NCBI GenBank assembly: GCA_002308815.1
Contig: DBVX01000074.1
Location: 44,082-53,743, forward strand
Origin: Bacteroidales bacterium UBA1253
Lineage (GTDB): Bacteria > Bacteroidota > Bacteroidia > Bacteroidales > Paludibacteraceae
DNA length: 9,662 bases
Direction: 5' to 3'
Below the pieces are notes generated by a model. That model did no database searches. It saw only the letters and a program-made list of their open reading frames with translations, and was not told the DNA's origin. This document shows, one piece after another, positions 1-6,173 of the stretch. The position numbers were made by a program, and so were the translations under genes. Within the stretch, counting starts at the first letter, position 1. Every line of letters begins with the position of its first letter.

Positions 1-300
1 CCCGCTGCCTGCCCCGCCCCCAACCGCCATCCCGACTATAGGGATAGTTATGGGATAGTATAGGGATGACAAAGAAGTGCTGAGAAAAACACCCGTGGAA
101 TGTAGAGGAAAATATCGGAGGACGCAGCCGGATATCTTATGTGATTCTTATGAGGTTTATATGATATTCCTATGTTAGTCCGCTGCCCACACCGATACCA
201 CAGAATACCCACAGAGTGACTAAACGACATTTTATTATATCAACAACACACGGACTCCGCCCCCTGCCGAATATCAAAGTGGAGGCAAAAAGAAAGTATT
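1..300. other. Upstream intergenic region of the seven-gene operon
   Basis: No convincing gene is visible in these 300 bases. The first 35 are very C-rich, followed by three 11-bp tandem repeats (38-70). I found no clear TAnnTTTG box, so the operon promoter is not assigned; it may be divergent or lie upstream of the window. A Shine-Dalgarno-like GGAGG at 281-285 lies 15 bases before the ATG at 301, with an A-rich tract (287-297) nearer the start, as is common in Bacteroidota. The short open frames on both strands look like chance frames. Confidence 0.5.
38..70. repeat. Three tandem 11-bp repeats (ATAGGGATAGT-like)
   Basis: Copies are ATAGGGATAGT (38-48), TATGGGATAGT (49-59) and ATAGGGATGAC (60-70). 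The core GGGAT recurs every 11 bases, close to one helical turn, which would put a bound protein on the same DNA face each time. It lies 230 bases upstream of the operon start. Such phased repeats can be regulator or iteron sites, but no family is recognised. Confidence 0.55.
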
Positions 301-1245
301 ATGAAAAACAAATTTGTACTTGGCATTTTAGGCGTACTGATGAGCCTGAATGTATTAGGAGCTTCGCAAGAGAAGAAACCTACATTGATGATTTTACCAA
401 GTGACCACTGGTGTGAGCAGAGGTTCTTTATGACTACTTGGAACAATCAAGGTGTCAAAGTAAAAACAGCAGATTACCAGAAAGCTTTCATGCAAGACCG
501 TGAGTTGAATCAAGTAATCAGCAAAATCGGGCAATTGCTAACCAAAGAAGGCTACTCGCTCAAAGATGCTGAGCAAGTGACAAAAGCGGTTTTCAATCGT
601 ATCGGAGAGGACAACGTGACAATGAGTACCACTTCCGGTTCTTCTATTGCTGAAAGTCCATTGGATATGATCAAAAAGCGTGCTAAGATGGATATTCTTA
701 TCCAAATCGATTGGACTATCAATAGTGACCGCAGTGTTACATTTACGTTAGAAGCCTTCGATGCTTATACAAGCAAGCGAATTGCAACTTCAACCGGAAC
801 TGGTAAAGCGAGTGACGAGATTATTCCTGTTCTTTTAGAAAATGCTGTCAAGTCCAAAATAAAAGCGTTTGACAAACAAATGGATAAGTATTACTCCGAT
901 CTCAATAAAAGAGGTCGTGAAATTGTGCTAACTATCAAATGCTGGCAAAATTGGGATGGCAATCTCGAAATAGAGAATGAAGAAGGCGATGAATTATTGG
1001 ACGTGATCCAGAAATGGCTGAAGAAAAACACCATCAATGGAGCTTTCAATTTGAGTGACGCTACAGAAAATTTCGCTCAGTTCGAACAAGTGCGTATTCC
1101 TTTGCGTGATAAAGAAGGGGACGCATTGGATGCAAGAGGATTTACGGTTATGTTGCGAAAATATCTGAAAAGCGAGTGTGATTTGACATCTAAAGTAATG
1201 ACACGCGGATTAGGAGAAGCCATTTTAGTAATCGGAGAAAAATAA
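301..1245 (+). CDS. DUF6175-like secreted protein, first gene of operon
   Basis: A 314-aa protein. Residues 1-21 form a signal peptide (basic start, hydrophobic core, likely cut after LGA), with no lipobox cysteine. The mature start KPTLMILPSDHWC, the middle IQIDWTINSDRSVTFTLEAFDAYT and the end TRGLGEAILVIGEK match my memory of the DUF6175 family of Bacteroidota. The alternation of a PSD-type N-terminal strand, a central beta-rich segment (about 130-165) and a helical region resembles CsgG/TolB-N-like envelope proteins, but that fold link is inference. Location is probably periplasm or outer-membrane inner face. The next gene starts 7 bases after the stop. The ATG follows an A-rich tract and GGAGG. 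The biochemical function is unknown. Family call is fairly sure; role is not. Confidence 0.8.
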   Translation: MKNKFVLGILGVLMSLNVLGASQEKKPTLMILPSDHWCEQRFFMTTWNNQGVKVKTADYQKAFMQDRELNQVISKIGQLLTKEGYSLKDAEQVTKAVFNRIGEDNVTMSTTSGSSIAESPLDMIKKRAKMDILIQIDWTINSDRSVTFTLEAFDAYTSKRIATSTGTGKASDEIIPVLLENAVKSKIKAFDKQMDKYYSDLNKRGREIVLTIKCWQNWDGNLEIENEEGDELLDVIQKWLKKNTINGAFNLSDATENFAQFEQVRIPLRDKEGDALDARGFTVMLRKYLKSECDLTSKVMTRGLGEAILVIGEK

Positions 1246-1252
1246 TATAGCC

Positions 1253-2344
1253 ATGAGAAAAATAACATTATTCGCAATCGGTTTGCTATTTGCAAGCGTG
1301 CTATGTGCGCAAACATTGGATGATGTAGGGCGCATGTCTATCAATGTGCAGCGTCCTGTTAATAAGTCTATCCCGACAGAAGCGATGGATCATTTGGATG
1401 ACAAGATGCATCAAATCATCACTACTGCCGGTATTTCTGACAACGCTATTAACCGCCGCTTTGCGTTAACGGCTACGGTTAGTGTAGTCAAGAAAGATAT
1501 TATTAGTGGCTCGCCCGCGCGCGTAAGTCAGACATTGGATATTACATTCTATGTAAAGGATGTGATTGACCGAAAGGAATATGGTCATGCTACTCTTTCT
1601 GCCGTAGGAGTTGGACTAAACGAAAATAAAGCATTTATAATGGCTTTCTCCAATCTAAAGCCGGGCAATCCCAAGTTACAACGGATGATTGAGGACAGCA
1701 AAGAACTTATTATAGCTTACTATCGCACAAATATAGATAACATCATTGCCGATGCGTATCTTCTCGTACAACAAGGTCAGTTTGACAAGGCACTCTATCA
1801 AATAGCTCAAGTACCGGATGTTTGTACTGATTGTACAGCCAAATGCCGCCAAGCCACTATTGATATATACCAAAAAAAGATTGATAGTGCTGGAGAAAAA
1901 CTACTACAATCAGCCAAAGCCGCTTGGACTGCTGAGCCAAATGCAAATGGAGCAGCAAAAGCAACACTCTATCTGGCAAAGATTGACTTGCTTTCTGCTT
2001 GCCAACCAGATGCTGAAGAACTTATGATGGAAATGAAAGAGAAAGTAAAAGACGATGAGCGCAAAGCATGGGAGTTTGAATTGCAGCAATATGCCGACGC
2101 CAAAACCCGTGAACAACGAGACTTTGAGTTCCGTGTGCAGCAATATAAAGACCGTCAGGGCAAAGAGGAACAACTTCACCAAGAAGCATTGGAACGTGAG
2201 AAGCGTGAAGAAGCACGCGAACAACGAAATTTTGAGTTCGAGCGTGAGAAATACGGCATGGAACATGAGAAAGACATGGCTATGATTGAAGCCAGCCGTC
2301 AAGTCGCTCTTGAAGTCGCCAAGCAAATACCTAATATGAAATAA
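1253..2344 (+). CDS. Secreted protein with TPR-like segment and charged coiled-coil tail
   Basis: A 363-aa protein of unknown function. Residues 1-19 are a signal peptide, with likely cleavage at LCA before Q20. Residues 21-160 are a beta/alpha region (LDITFYVKDVIDRKEYG, then a glycine-rich GVGLNENKAF). Residues 160-215 look like a TPR-type helical hairpin (IADAYLLVQQGQFDKALYQI) followed by a cysteine cluster, C191, C194 and C198. From about 255 to 350 the chain is a highly charged helix with repeated blocks WEFELQQY (273), FEFRVQQY (291) and FEFEREKY (327), spaced 18 and 36 residues apart. From memory, homologues sit next to DUF6175 genes in other Bacteroidota, so the first two products may act together. 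The long coiled coil suggests a scaffold or binding arm, which is inference. Confidence 0.8.
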   Translation: MRKITLFAIGLLFASVLCAQTLDDVGRMSINVQRPVNKSIPTEAMDHLDDKMHQIITTAGISDNAINRRFALTATVSVVKKDIISGSPARVSQTLDITFYVKDVIDRKEYGHATLSAVGVGLNENKAFIMAFSNLKPGNPKLQRMIEDSKELIIAYYRTNIDNIIADAYLLVQQGQFDKALYQIAQVPDVCTDCTAKCRQATIDIYQKKIDSAGEKLLQSAKAAWTAEPNANGAAKATLYLAKIDLLSACQPDAEELMMEMKEKVKDDERKAWEFELQQYADAKTREQRDFEFRVQQYKDRQGKEEQLHQEALEREKREEAREQRNFEFEREKYGMEHEKDMAMIEASRQVALEVAKQIPNMK

Positions 2345-2361
2345 CTTAAATCGTTGAAATT

Positions 2362-2598
2362 ATGGAAAGAAAGTTTAGACCTGGCGATAAGGTTCGTCAT
2401 GTATATAATTCGAAAGAAAATATGGTGATGACTGTAAAAGGTTATACGCTAGATTTAGCAAAAGAAAATCCAACAGCCTCTCCTTTTATAAAAGATTTAA
2501 GCAAAATAATAACAAATAAGGTAGTATGTGAATGGAGAGACGAAGAAGGACAACTTTTGTCAAAAAGTTATAATGAAAATGAATTAACAAAATGCTAA
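2362..2598 (+). CDS. DUF2158/YodC-like small cytoplasmic protein
   Basis: A 78-aa protein without a signal peptide. The pattern FRPGDKVRHVYN...MVMTVKGY...VVCEWRDEEGQLLSKSY...ELTK fits the DUF2158 (YodC-like) family, whose members read roughly GD-V-L-SGG-MTV ... V-C-WF ... L. The usual glycine run (SGGP) is replaced by SKENM, and an insert of about 25 residues (31-55) lies between the two halves, so it is a divergent member. The family is a small SH3-like beta barrel of unknown function in most cases. It sits between two genes for exported proteins, 17 bases after one and 4 before the next, so it is co-transcribed with envelope proteins although probably cytoplasmic. Confidence 0.7.
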   Translation: MERKFRPGDKVRHVYNSKENMVMTVKGYTLDLAKENPTASPFIKDLSKIITNKVVCEWRDEEGQLLSKSYNENELTKC

Positions 2599-2602
2599 TA
2601 CA

Positions 2603-3871
2603 ATGAAAAAGTTATTATCTTTCGTTGCGGCAATGATAATTGCAGCAACCGCATTCGCCCAAGTGGACGAAGTAACATTAACTGTTATCGGAACAGGACA
2701 AACAGAAGAACAAGCTACTTTGCAGGCCTTGCGAAGTGCTATTGAGCAATCTTTTGGCACATTCGTTTCTGCAAATACAACCATCTTAAACGATGAATTT
2801 GTACAAGACGAAATAGTGAGTACGACTACGGGTAATGTTAAGGAGTACAAAAAATTGGCTGTAGCAACGTTACCGAATGGACAAGTATCTGTTTCTATTA
2901 AGGCAACGGTCTCAGTTAATAAATTAATATCTTATGCTAAGAGCAAAGGATCACGTGCTGAATTTGCAGGTTCTACATATGCCGCAAATGTAAAATTGGC
3001 CCAGTTGAAAGCTTCATCTGCGAAAAAAGTATATGATTTAATGGTACAACAGTTGGAGAATTTAGCAAAAGATATGTTCACTTTTGAGTTAAAAATAAAT
3101 GGTGAGCCAGAATTATGTAAGAATGAACGTTTAGGGGACGTATACGCGTTTAATTATTCCATAGATATTATGTCCAATATAGCTTCTACCAATTTTTATA
3201 ACGTCTATTACAATACTATAAAGGAACTTAAATTAACGAAAGAAGAAGCTACGTTGTGTGCTAACAATAAGATAGAAATGATTGATATAACTAATCCCCA
3301 TCGCCTTTTTCGCACATCACTTGACGCTTCGAATGCTTGCATCATACCTATTTCAAGCAAATTGTATTGGGAGTATCAGAAGCGGATAGGAGAGACTATT
3401 TATAGTACACTTCATAGATATACTATCCAAGAAATTGGCAATCCTTCTAATTCTTATAGTTATGTAGTATGCACAGAAAGTAGAGGTTGTTATCCAACTT
3501 GTTTAGCCATAAGAGAACGAAATAGGGAAGGGGAAAAGGGAGACTATCAATTATATTCTAAAAAATGGCAGGAGAGGATTTTCTCATATGGTCACAATAA
3601 AAGAATTTTTATGCGATCTTTTGATGAAACCTACGGAGGGGCGCAAGAAAGTTTTAACGAACTCATGTCAAAATTTGCTATGAAAGAAGTGAAAACTCCA
3701 GTACAATTGTCAAAAAAAGAGCAGAAAGAAGTCAAGAAAGGAACATTTAAAGGCGCGACCTACACTATATCATATCAAGATCCAAAGATAATAAAAACTC
3801 ATGAAATTAGTGTTGCTATTCCAACAAACAAGATTGACGGTTTCCAAGGTTTTGAAATTAAAACAAAATAA
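2603..3871 (+). CDS. Secreted FlgT/LPP20-like N-terminal domain protein
   Basis: A 422-aa protein. Residues 1-19 are a textbook signal peptide (ATAFA, then Q20), no lipobox. Residues 24-110 carry the pattern VIGTGQTEEQATLQALRSAI...FGTFVSANTTILND...IVSTTTGNVKEYK, followed by a strand pair ending VSIKATVSVNKL. This is the arrangement of the LPP20/FlgT N-terminal type of envelope domain: a strand, an Ala-rich helix, then a segment containing G and Y. Residues 120-220 are mixed helix and strand with an ELKL helix. The remainder (230-422) has no recognised domain and includes a Lys-rich stretch near 365-380. The ATG is 4 bases after the previous stop, implying translational coupling. Domain assignment is from pattern memory; a profile search would settle it. 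Function unknown. Confidence 0.75.
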   Translation: MKKLLSFVAAMIIAATAFAQVDEVTLTVIGTGQTEEQATLQALRSAIEQSFGTFVSANTTILNDEFVQDEIVSTTTGNVKEYKKLAVATLPNGQVSVSIKATVSVNKLISYAKSKGSRAEFAGSTYAANVKLAQLKASSAKKVYDLMVQQLENLAKDMFTFELKINGEPELCKNERLGDVYAFNYSIDIMSNIASTNFYNVYYNTIKELKLTKEEATLCANNKIEMIDITNPHRLFRTSLDASNACIIPISSKLYWEYQKRIGETIYSTLHRYTIQEIGNPSNSYSYVVCTESRGCYPTCLAIRERNREGEKGDYQLYSKKWQERIFSYGHNKRIFMRSFDETYGGAQESFNELMSKFAMKEVKTPVQLSKKEQKEVKKGTFKGATYTISYQDPKIIKTHEISVAIPTNKIDGFQGFEIKTK

Positions 3872-3876
3872 ACATC

Positions 3877-4143
3877 ATGCAAAATCCTATATTGATTGCA
3901 CGTATGTCTGCATTAGAGCGGACAATTATTGAACAGCGGGAAAATTATCGCAAAGACATTTGGGGAATGATGGTAGATCTAGTAAAAGATTTCCCGGAAG
4001 AAAGGGATGAGATACTTCTAACATACAAAACAATCTGCGACAACAACGATGTTGATTTTCTCAAAGAACTACGAATTAACGGAAAAGATATCGCAGATTA
4101 TGTAGAAAACAATGTGCCAGTGGCAGAAGTGTTAAATGAATAA
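3877..4143 (+). CDS. Small helical hypothetical protein in the envelope operon
   Basis: An 88-aa protein I do not recognise. It has no signal peptide or membrane segment and is predicted to be mostly helical: residues 8-38 form an amphipathic helix (SALERTIIEQRENYRKDIWG), followed by PEERDEILLTYKTICDNN, and an acidic C-terminus (NVPVAEVLNE). It starts 5 bases after the previous stop and ends 10 bases before the HEPN-like gene. The size, charge and position between an exported protein and a HEPN-like protein would suit a small cytoplasmic partner or antidote-like protein, but this is guesswork. Confidence 0.7.
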   Translation: MQNPILIARMSALERTIIEQRENYRKDIWGMMVDLVKDFPEERDEILLTYKTICDNNDVDFLKELRINGKDIADYVENNVPVAEVLNE

Positions 4144-4153
4144 ATAGACTATT

Positions 4154-4624
4154 ATGACAGCAAGAGAACATTTTACAGAAATCTTAAATGGAATGGAGAA
4201 TATTGTTAATAATCATCCATACCATGGATTTGCATTGCTTGCTATATTTGTTGAAGTGTTAGGCAAATGTCTCTCAGGGAACGATTGGCAACACAGGAAT
4301 CATAGTAAAACAGATTTTAATAAAGCGTTAACTGATTATTCTTCTTTGCAAAAGTATAAAGTTATTCCCGATTTATATCATATATTACGTTGTGGTATTG
4401 CTCACGCGTTGCTGGTAAAACCAGGAGTAATCTTAGTCCCTGACAAGAACGATTTGCCAAACAACATTATAGGTTGTAGGGATTTCTATAACGATATTTG
4501 CCAAGCATGGGAAGACTTGAAATCAAATAAACTTACCGCATTGAAAGATCTGGACAAAGAAGTTATGCAAGTCCAAGATGATGTAACTGGTTCAACTATA
4601 AATAATATTTACATAAACAACTAA
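4154..4624 (+). CDS. HEPN-like protein with Rx4H motif
   Basis: A 156-aa cytoplasmic protein, mainly helical. The motif R79-C-G-I-A-H84 (LYHILRCGIAHALL) lies in the second half after a long hydrophobic helix (FALLAIFVEVLGKCLSG, 26-42). That is the layout of HEPN domains, whose Rx4-6H motif in helix 4 is catalytic in RNase members. After it comes a short strand-like part (KPGVILVPDK) and a final helix with FYNDICQAWEDL. The polar residue often found after the arginine is Cys here, so RNase activity is uncertain; many HEPN proteins are structural or bind nucleotides. No MNT nucleotidyltransferase partner is adjacent, only a small helical protein 10 bases upstream. Placement among secreted proteins is unusual for a HEPN protein. 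Confidence 0.65.
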   Translation: MTAREHFTEILNGMENIVNNHPYHGFALLAIFVEVLGKCLSGNDWQHRNHSKTDFNKALTDYSSLQKYKVIPDLYHILRCGIAHALLVKPGVILVPDKNDLPNNIIGCRDFYNDICQAWEDLKSNKLTALKDLDKEVMQVQDDVTGSTINNIYINN

Positions 4625-4637
4625 AAATACCAATACA

Positions 4638-5132
4638 ATGAAGAAGTTTTATTTTTTAATGGCGCTAGTCCTGCTCTACATTGGAGGAGCGAAAGCTCAA
4701 TCGTTTAATTCTGACCTCAACGATTTAGGTCAATATGTGCAACGAATGTATTTAAACGAACCTTTTGAAGGAGCGCGTGTAGTAGAAAACGTGGACAACT
4801 GCTATCTTATCACGGTAGTTGCAGAGAAACCCGGTAATAATGAGTATGCCACCAACCGTAAGGCAGAAGTAAAAGGGTTGAGTTATGTAAACAAGTACCT
4901 CAATGGAGAAATGAGTATGCAGAATACAGTTCTTTATACAAGAGAGGACTCAAGAGGTTATTCCTACGAGGAAATTGAAGATTTCATTGAGTCTCGTTCT
5001 ATGGGGTACGTTCAATCAATGCAAGTGCTTTCTACTTTTACTGATGCAAGCGGTAAGAAAGTGTTTGTTTACTGCAAACAACTCCCCATGCCGGAGAAGC
5101 CGAAAGGCAAAAAGGGTCGCAGAAGAAAATAA
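4638..5132 (+). CDS. Small secreted protein with basic tail, last gene of operon
   Basis: A 164-aa protein. Residues 1-20 are a signal peptide ending GAKA, then Q21. The mature part reads as one alpha/beta domain: a helix (LNDLGQYVQRMYLNEP), a strand (NCYLITVVAEKP), an Ala/Lys helix with a possible strand partner (TNRKAEVKGLSYVNKYLNGE), and a final strand pair (MQVLSTFTDASGKKVFVYCKQLP). This order (strand, helix, final hairpin) is reminiscent of the LPP20-type domain of the fourth gene, so it may be a short paralogue; that is inference. The last ten residues (KPKGKKGRRRK) are strongly basic and could bind an anionic surface or polymer. The stop is 10 bases before the operon terminator. Confidence 0.75.
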   Translation: MKKFYFLMALVLLYIGGAKAQSFNSDLNDLGQYVQRMYLNEPFEGARVVENVDNCYLITVVAEKPGNNEYATNRKAEVKGLSYVNKYLNGEMSMQNTVLYTREDSRGYSYEEIEDFIESRSMGYVQSMQVLSTFTDASGKKVFVYCKQLPMPEKPKGKKGRRRK

Positions 5133-5142
5133 ATTCAAAACA

Positions 5143-5174
5143 ATAAAGGAGGGGTGCTTATACTCCTCCTTTAT
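5143..5174 (+). terminator. Operon terminator hairpin
   Basis: A 13-bp stem (5143-5155 with 5162-5174, one G-T wobble) with the loop GCTTAT sits 10 bases after the last stop codon of the operon. The stem starts ATAAAGGAGG and the other arm ends CCTCCTTTAT. There is no long T-run after it, but the symmetry places A/T pairs at its base. Confidence 0.8.
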
Positions 5175-5183
5175 AGTCTAATT

Positions 5184-5196
5184 AAGCCAGTGGCTT
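5184..5196. repeat. Short perfect palindrome AAGCCA-G-TGGCTT
   Basis: Perfect 6-bp arms around one base lie just after the operon terminator and 45 bases past the end of the minus-strand small ORF. It might be an operator or the base of a small hairpin. No supporting feature is seen. Confidence 0.3.
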
Positions 5197-5240
5197 GAGA
5201 GCAAGAACCATTTAGGAAAGAATACTTTCTTTTTGATAAT

Positions 5241-5378
5241 CTAATCTCGACTTTTTAAGCCGCTGCCCCTTCTTCTCCTGCAATAAGAGTGTACATATTC
5301 TGAACGACCATTTCGTGTACGCCAATAGTCCCTTACGCTTACAGGCTTTAGAGCAGATGTGCATTTACATTTCGTCAT
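5241..5378 (-). CDS. Small basic 45-aa protein, minus strand
   Basis: A complete ORF shorter than usual cut-offs, read on the minus strand from the ATG at 5378 to TAG at 5241. It begins MTKCKCTSALKPVSVRDYW and continues RTRNGRSEYVHSYCRRRRG. The KPV-VR-Y-RTRNG--EYV---R pattern strongly resembles small basic proteins seen repeatedly in Bacteroidota accessory DNA (from memory, no family name). It lies opposite in direction to the operon, converging on its terminator. Upstream on the minus strand is an A-rich tract before the start, and a 24-bp palindrome about 63 bases away. A weak promoter-like pair (CTTG, TATATTTA) lies near 5475-5505. The two CxC-like cysteines (C4, C6) and C33 could bind metal. 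Function unknown. Confidence 0.5.
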   Translation of the reverse strand: MTKCKCTSALKPVSVRDYWRTRNGRSEYVHSYCRRRRGSGLKSRD

Positions 5379-5440
5379 ATCTGTAATTCTTTTTTTATAA
5401 ATAATTATTCTTCAAAACTGCGGACATAACTTCCAACAGT

Positions 5441-5464
5441 AGATACTCTTCATGAAAAGTATCT
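5441..5464. promoter_or_regulatory. 24-bp imperfect palindrome (possible operator)
   Basis: The arms AGATACT (5441-5447) and AGTATCT (5458-5464) surround a self-complementary TTCATGAA (5449-5456). A single C/A mismatch on each side breaks an otherwise perfect 24-bp dyad. It sits upstream of the minus-strand ORF, between a weak promoter-like sequence and its start codon, a position suited to a repressor site. It could also fold as an RNA hairpin in the 5' leader. Confidence 0.5.
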
Positions 5465-5764
5465 AACATAAATATACATACAAAAAAATAAAGTCAAGAG
5501 ATAATTGACGAAGATTGAGTTTTTTCTCGAAAAAAAATGAAAATATATTTCTTGCCCTTTGTCTGTTTCTTCCCCAATTGCCACCCATTGATCAAAAAAG
5601 TGCATATGGTTTTCCAAGATGAACCCCTTCCGTTAATCCCCCTTCCATCGCGCGGCACTTCCCACTGCCGCGCTGTTCTTTCTTTGTCGGTTGCATCCGA
5701 ATATGATTCGGATATCGGCTTCGCCGCGGGTTCCGTTTGACGCAAGACATCCATAAAATGAAAT

Positions 5765-5792
5765 TTGCTTAACCCAATAAGCAATTTTTTTT
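5765..5792 (+). terminator. Hairpin with T-run inside repeat copy A
   Basis: A 7-bp perfect stem TTGCTTA/TAAGCAA with the loop ACCCAA runs straight into eight Ts (5785-5792), a classic intrinsic terminator shape. It would block read-through from upstream just before the promoter at 5802-5834. The stem is A/T-rich so it may be only moderately strong. In copy B a G separates the stem from six Ts. Confidence 0.5.
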
Positions 5793-5801
5793 ACAAAAAT
5801 G

Positions 5802-5834
5802 CTTGCACGATTCAGCATTTATTTTGTACCTTTG
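5802..5834 (+). promoter_or_regulatory. Bacteroidota-type promoter, repeat copy A
   Basis: The -7 box TACCTTTG (5827-5834) matches TAnnTTTG exactly; a -33-like CTTG (5802-5805) lies 21 bases upstream. Transcription would start near 5840. The dyad AAATGC/GCATTT sits across the spacer, so a bound regulator could control it. It drives the RNA unit that ends at 6173. Confidence 0.7.
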
Positions 5835-5960
5835 CAACGTCAAATGATAATTGATACTTTTGGGCACATCCAAAAAGCTCTTTGAAGTAATTAAACCTGT
5901 AAGTGTGGAAATATTGTCCACCATAAAACTAATTTTATTAACTCTAAATTACAAAAGAAT

Positions 5961-6096
5961 TATGAGAAATATCTTTGTTTTATCGGTTGCTTTATTCAAC
6001 ATTTATAACAATTTCAATGTCGTTTATTCATTGATTGATAGCGGGTGGCAGTATGTATGTCTGGGTGGTGCAAAATCTGCGCATGCTATAGTTTAA
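5961..6096 (+). CDS. Possible 44-aa hydrophobic peptide within the RNA unit
   Basis: The ATG at 5961 follows AAAAGAATT, an A-rich leader acceptable for Bacteroidota translation. The product begins MRNIFVLSVALFNIYNN and continues FNVVYSLIDSGWQYVCLGG. Residues 4-26 are hydrophobic and could span a membrane or act as a signal; the end GGAKSAHAIV follows a Cys. The same frame could start earlier at a TTG (5851), which I think unlikely. The unit might instead be entirely non-coding, since the last 55 bases of this frame overlap the long stem. Low confidence as a gene. Confidence 0.25.
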
Positions 6097-6144
6097 TTAC
6101 AGAAAAGAGGGAATGTGAGTATATGCATACGCCACCCGCCATAT

Positions 6145-6173
6145 AGGTTTCCTTCAGTTAGGAAACCTTTTTT
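6145..6173 (+). terminator. Strong intrinsic terminator of the RNA unit
   Basis: A perfect 8-bp stem AGGTTTCC (6145-6152)/GGAAACCT (6161-6168) with the loop TTCAGTTA is followed at once by a six-T run (6168-6173). It lies five bases after the long GCGGGTGGC stem and no annotated ORF precedes it closely, which supports a short RNA transcript ending here. Confidence 0.85.

Larger units (their letters stand above)
5632..5834 (+). repeat. Dispersed structured repeat, copy A (hairpins plus promoter)
   Basis: About 200 bp shared with copy B at 9326-9527; bases 5665-5784 match 9358-9477 exactly (120 bp). Order of parts: a C-rich lead; GC hairpin GCGCGGCA (5650-5657)/TGCCGCGC (5666-5673); dyad ATCCGAAT (5695-5702)/ATTCGGAT (5706-5713); small stem CGGC-TTC-GCCG (5716-5726); stem TTGCTTA (5765-5771)/TAAGCAA (5778-5784) followed by eight Ts; dyad AAATGC (5797-5802)/GCATTT (5815-5820); then a Bacteroidota promoter. 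It therefore reads as terminator-insulator-promoter. Minus-strand open frames across it are probably not genes. No transposase is linked to it in this window. Confidence 0.85.
5840..6173 (+). ncRNA. Candidate ~335-nt structured RNA or short leader unit
   Basis: A strong promoter at one end and a strong intrinsic terminator at the other define a compact transcript. Its 3' part forms a long stem: GCGGGTGGC (6041-6049) pairs with GCCACCCGC (6131-6139). After one bulged A, GTATG (6051-6055) pairs with CATAC (6126-6130), and five more pairs with two wobbles extend to 6060/6121. That gives about 19 pairs around a 60-base apical region containing a smaller stem. The terminator follows five bases after this stem. 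The 5' 200 bases are A/T-rich and less structured. It does not match tmRNA, RNase P or SRP RNA motifs I know; 6S-like cannot be excluded. It may encode a 44-aa peptide (5961-6096), whose stop falls inside the stem. Confidence 0.5.

Noticed and set aside
1910..2326. 138-aa minus-strand open frame, rich in Phe and Leu
   Set aside because: It is the antisense shadow of the charged coiled-coil coding region; Glu/Lys/Gln codons read backwards as Phe/Leu.
5537..5740. Plus-strand 67-aa open frame
   Set aside because: It runs into the repeat and its C-terminal half is just the translation of the GC hairpin and dyads. No start context or family resemblance.
5494..5818. Minus-strand open frames across repeat copy A (starting MLIGLSKF and MLNRASIF)
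   Set aside because: The frames lie on the antisense side of a repeat full of hairpins and a promoter. Similarity to the copy B frames is fully explained by DNA identity, and the ends differ between copies.
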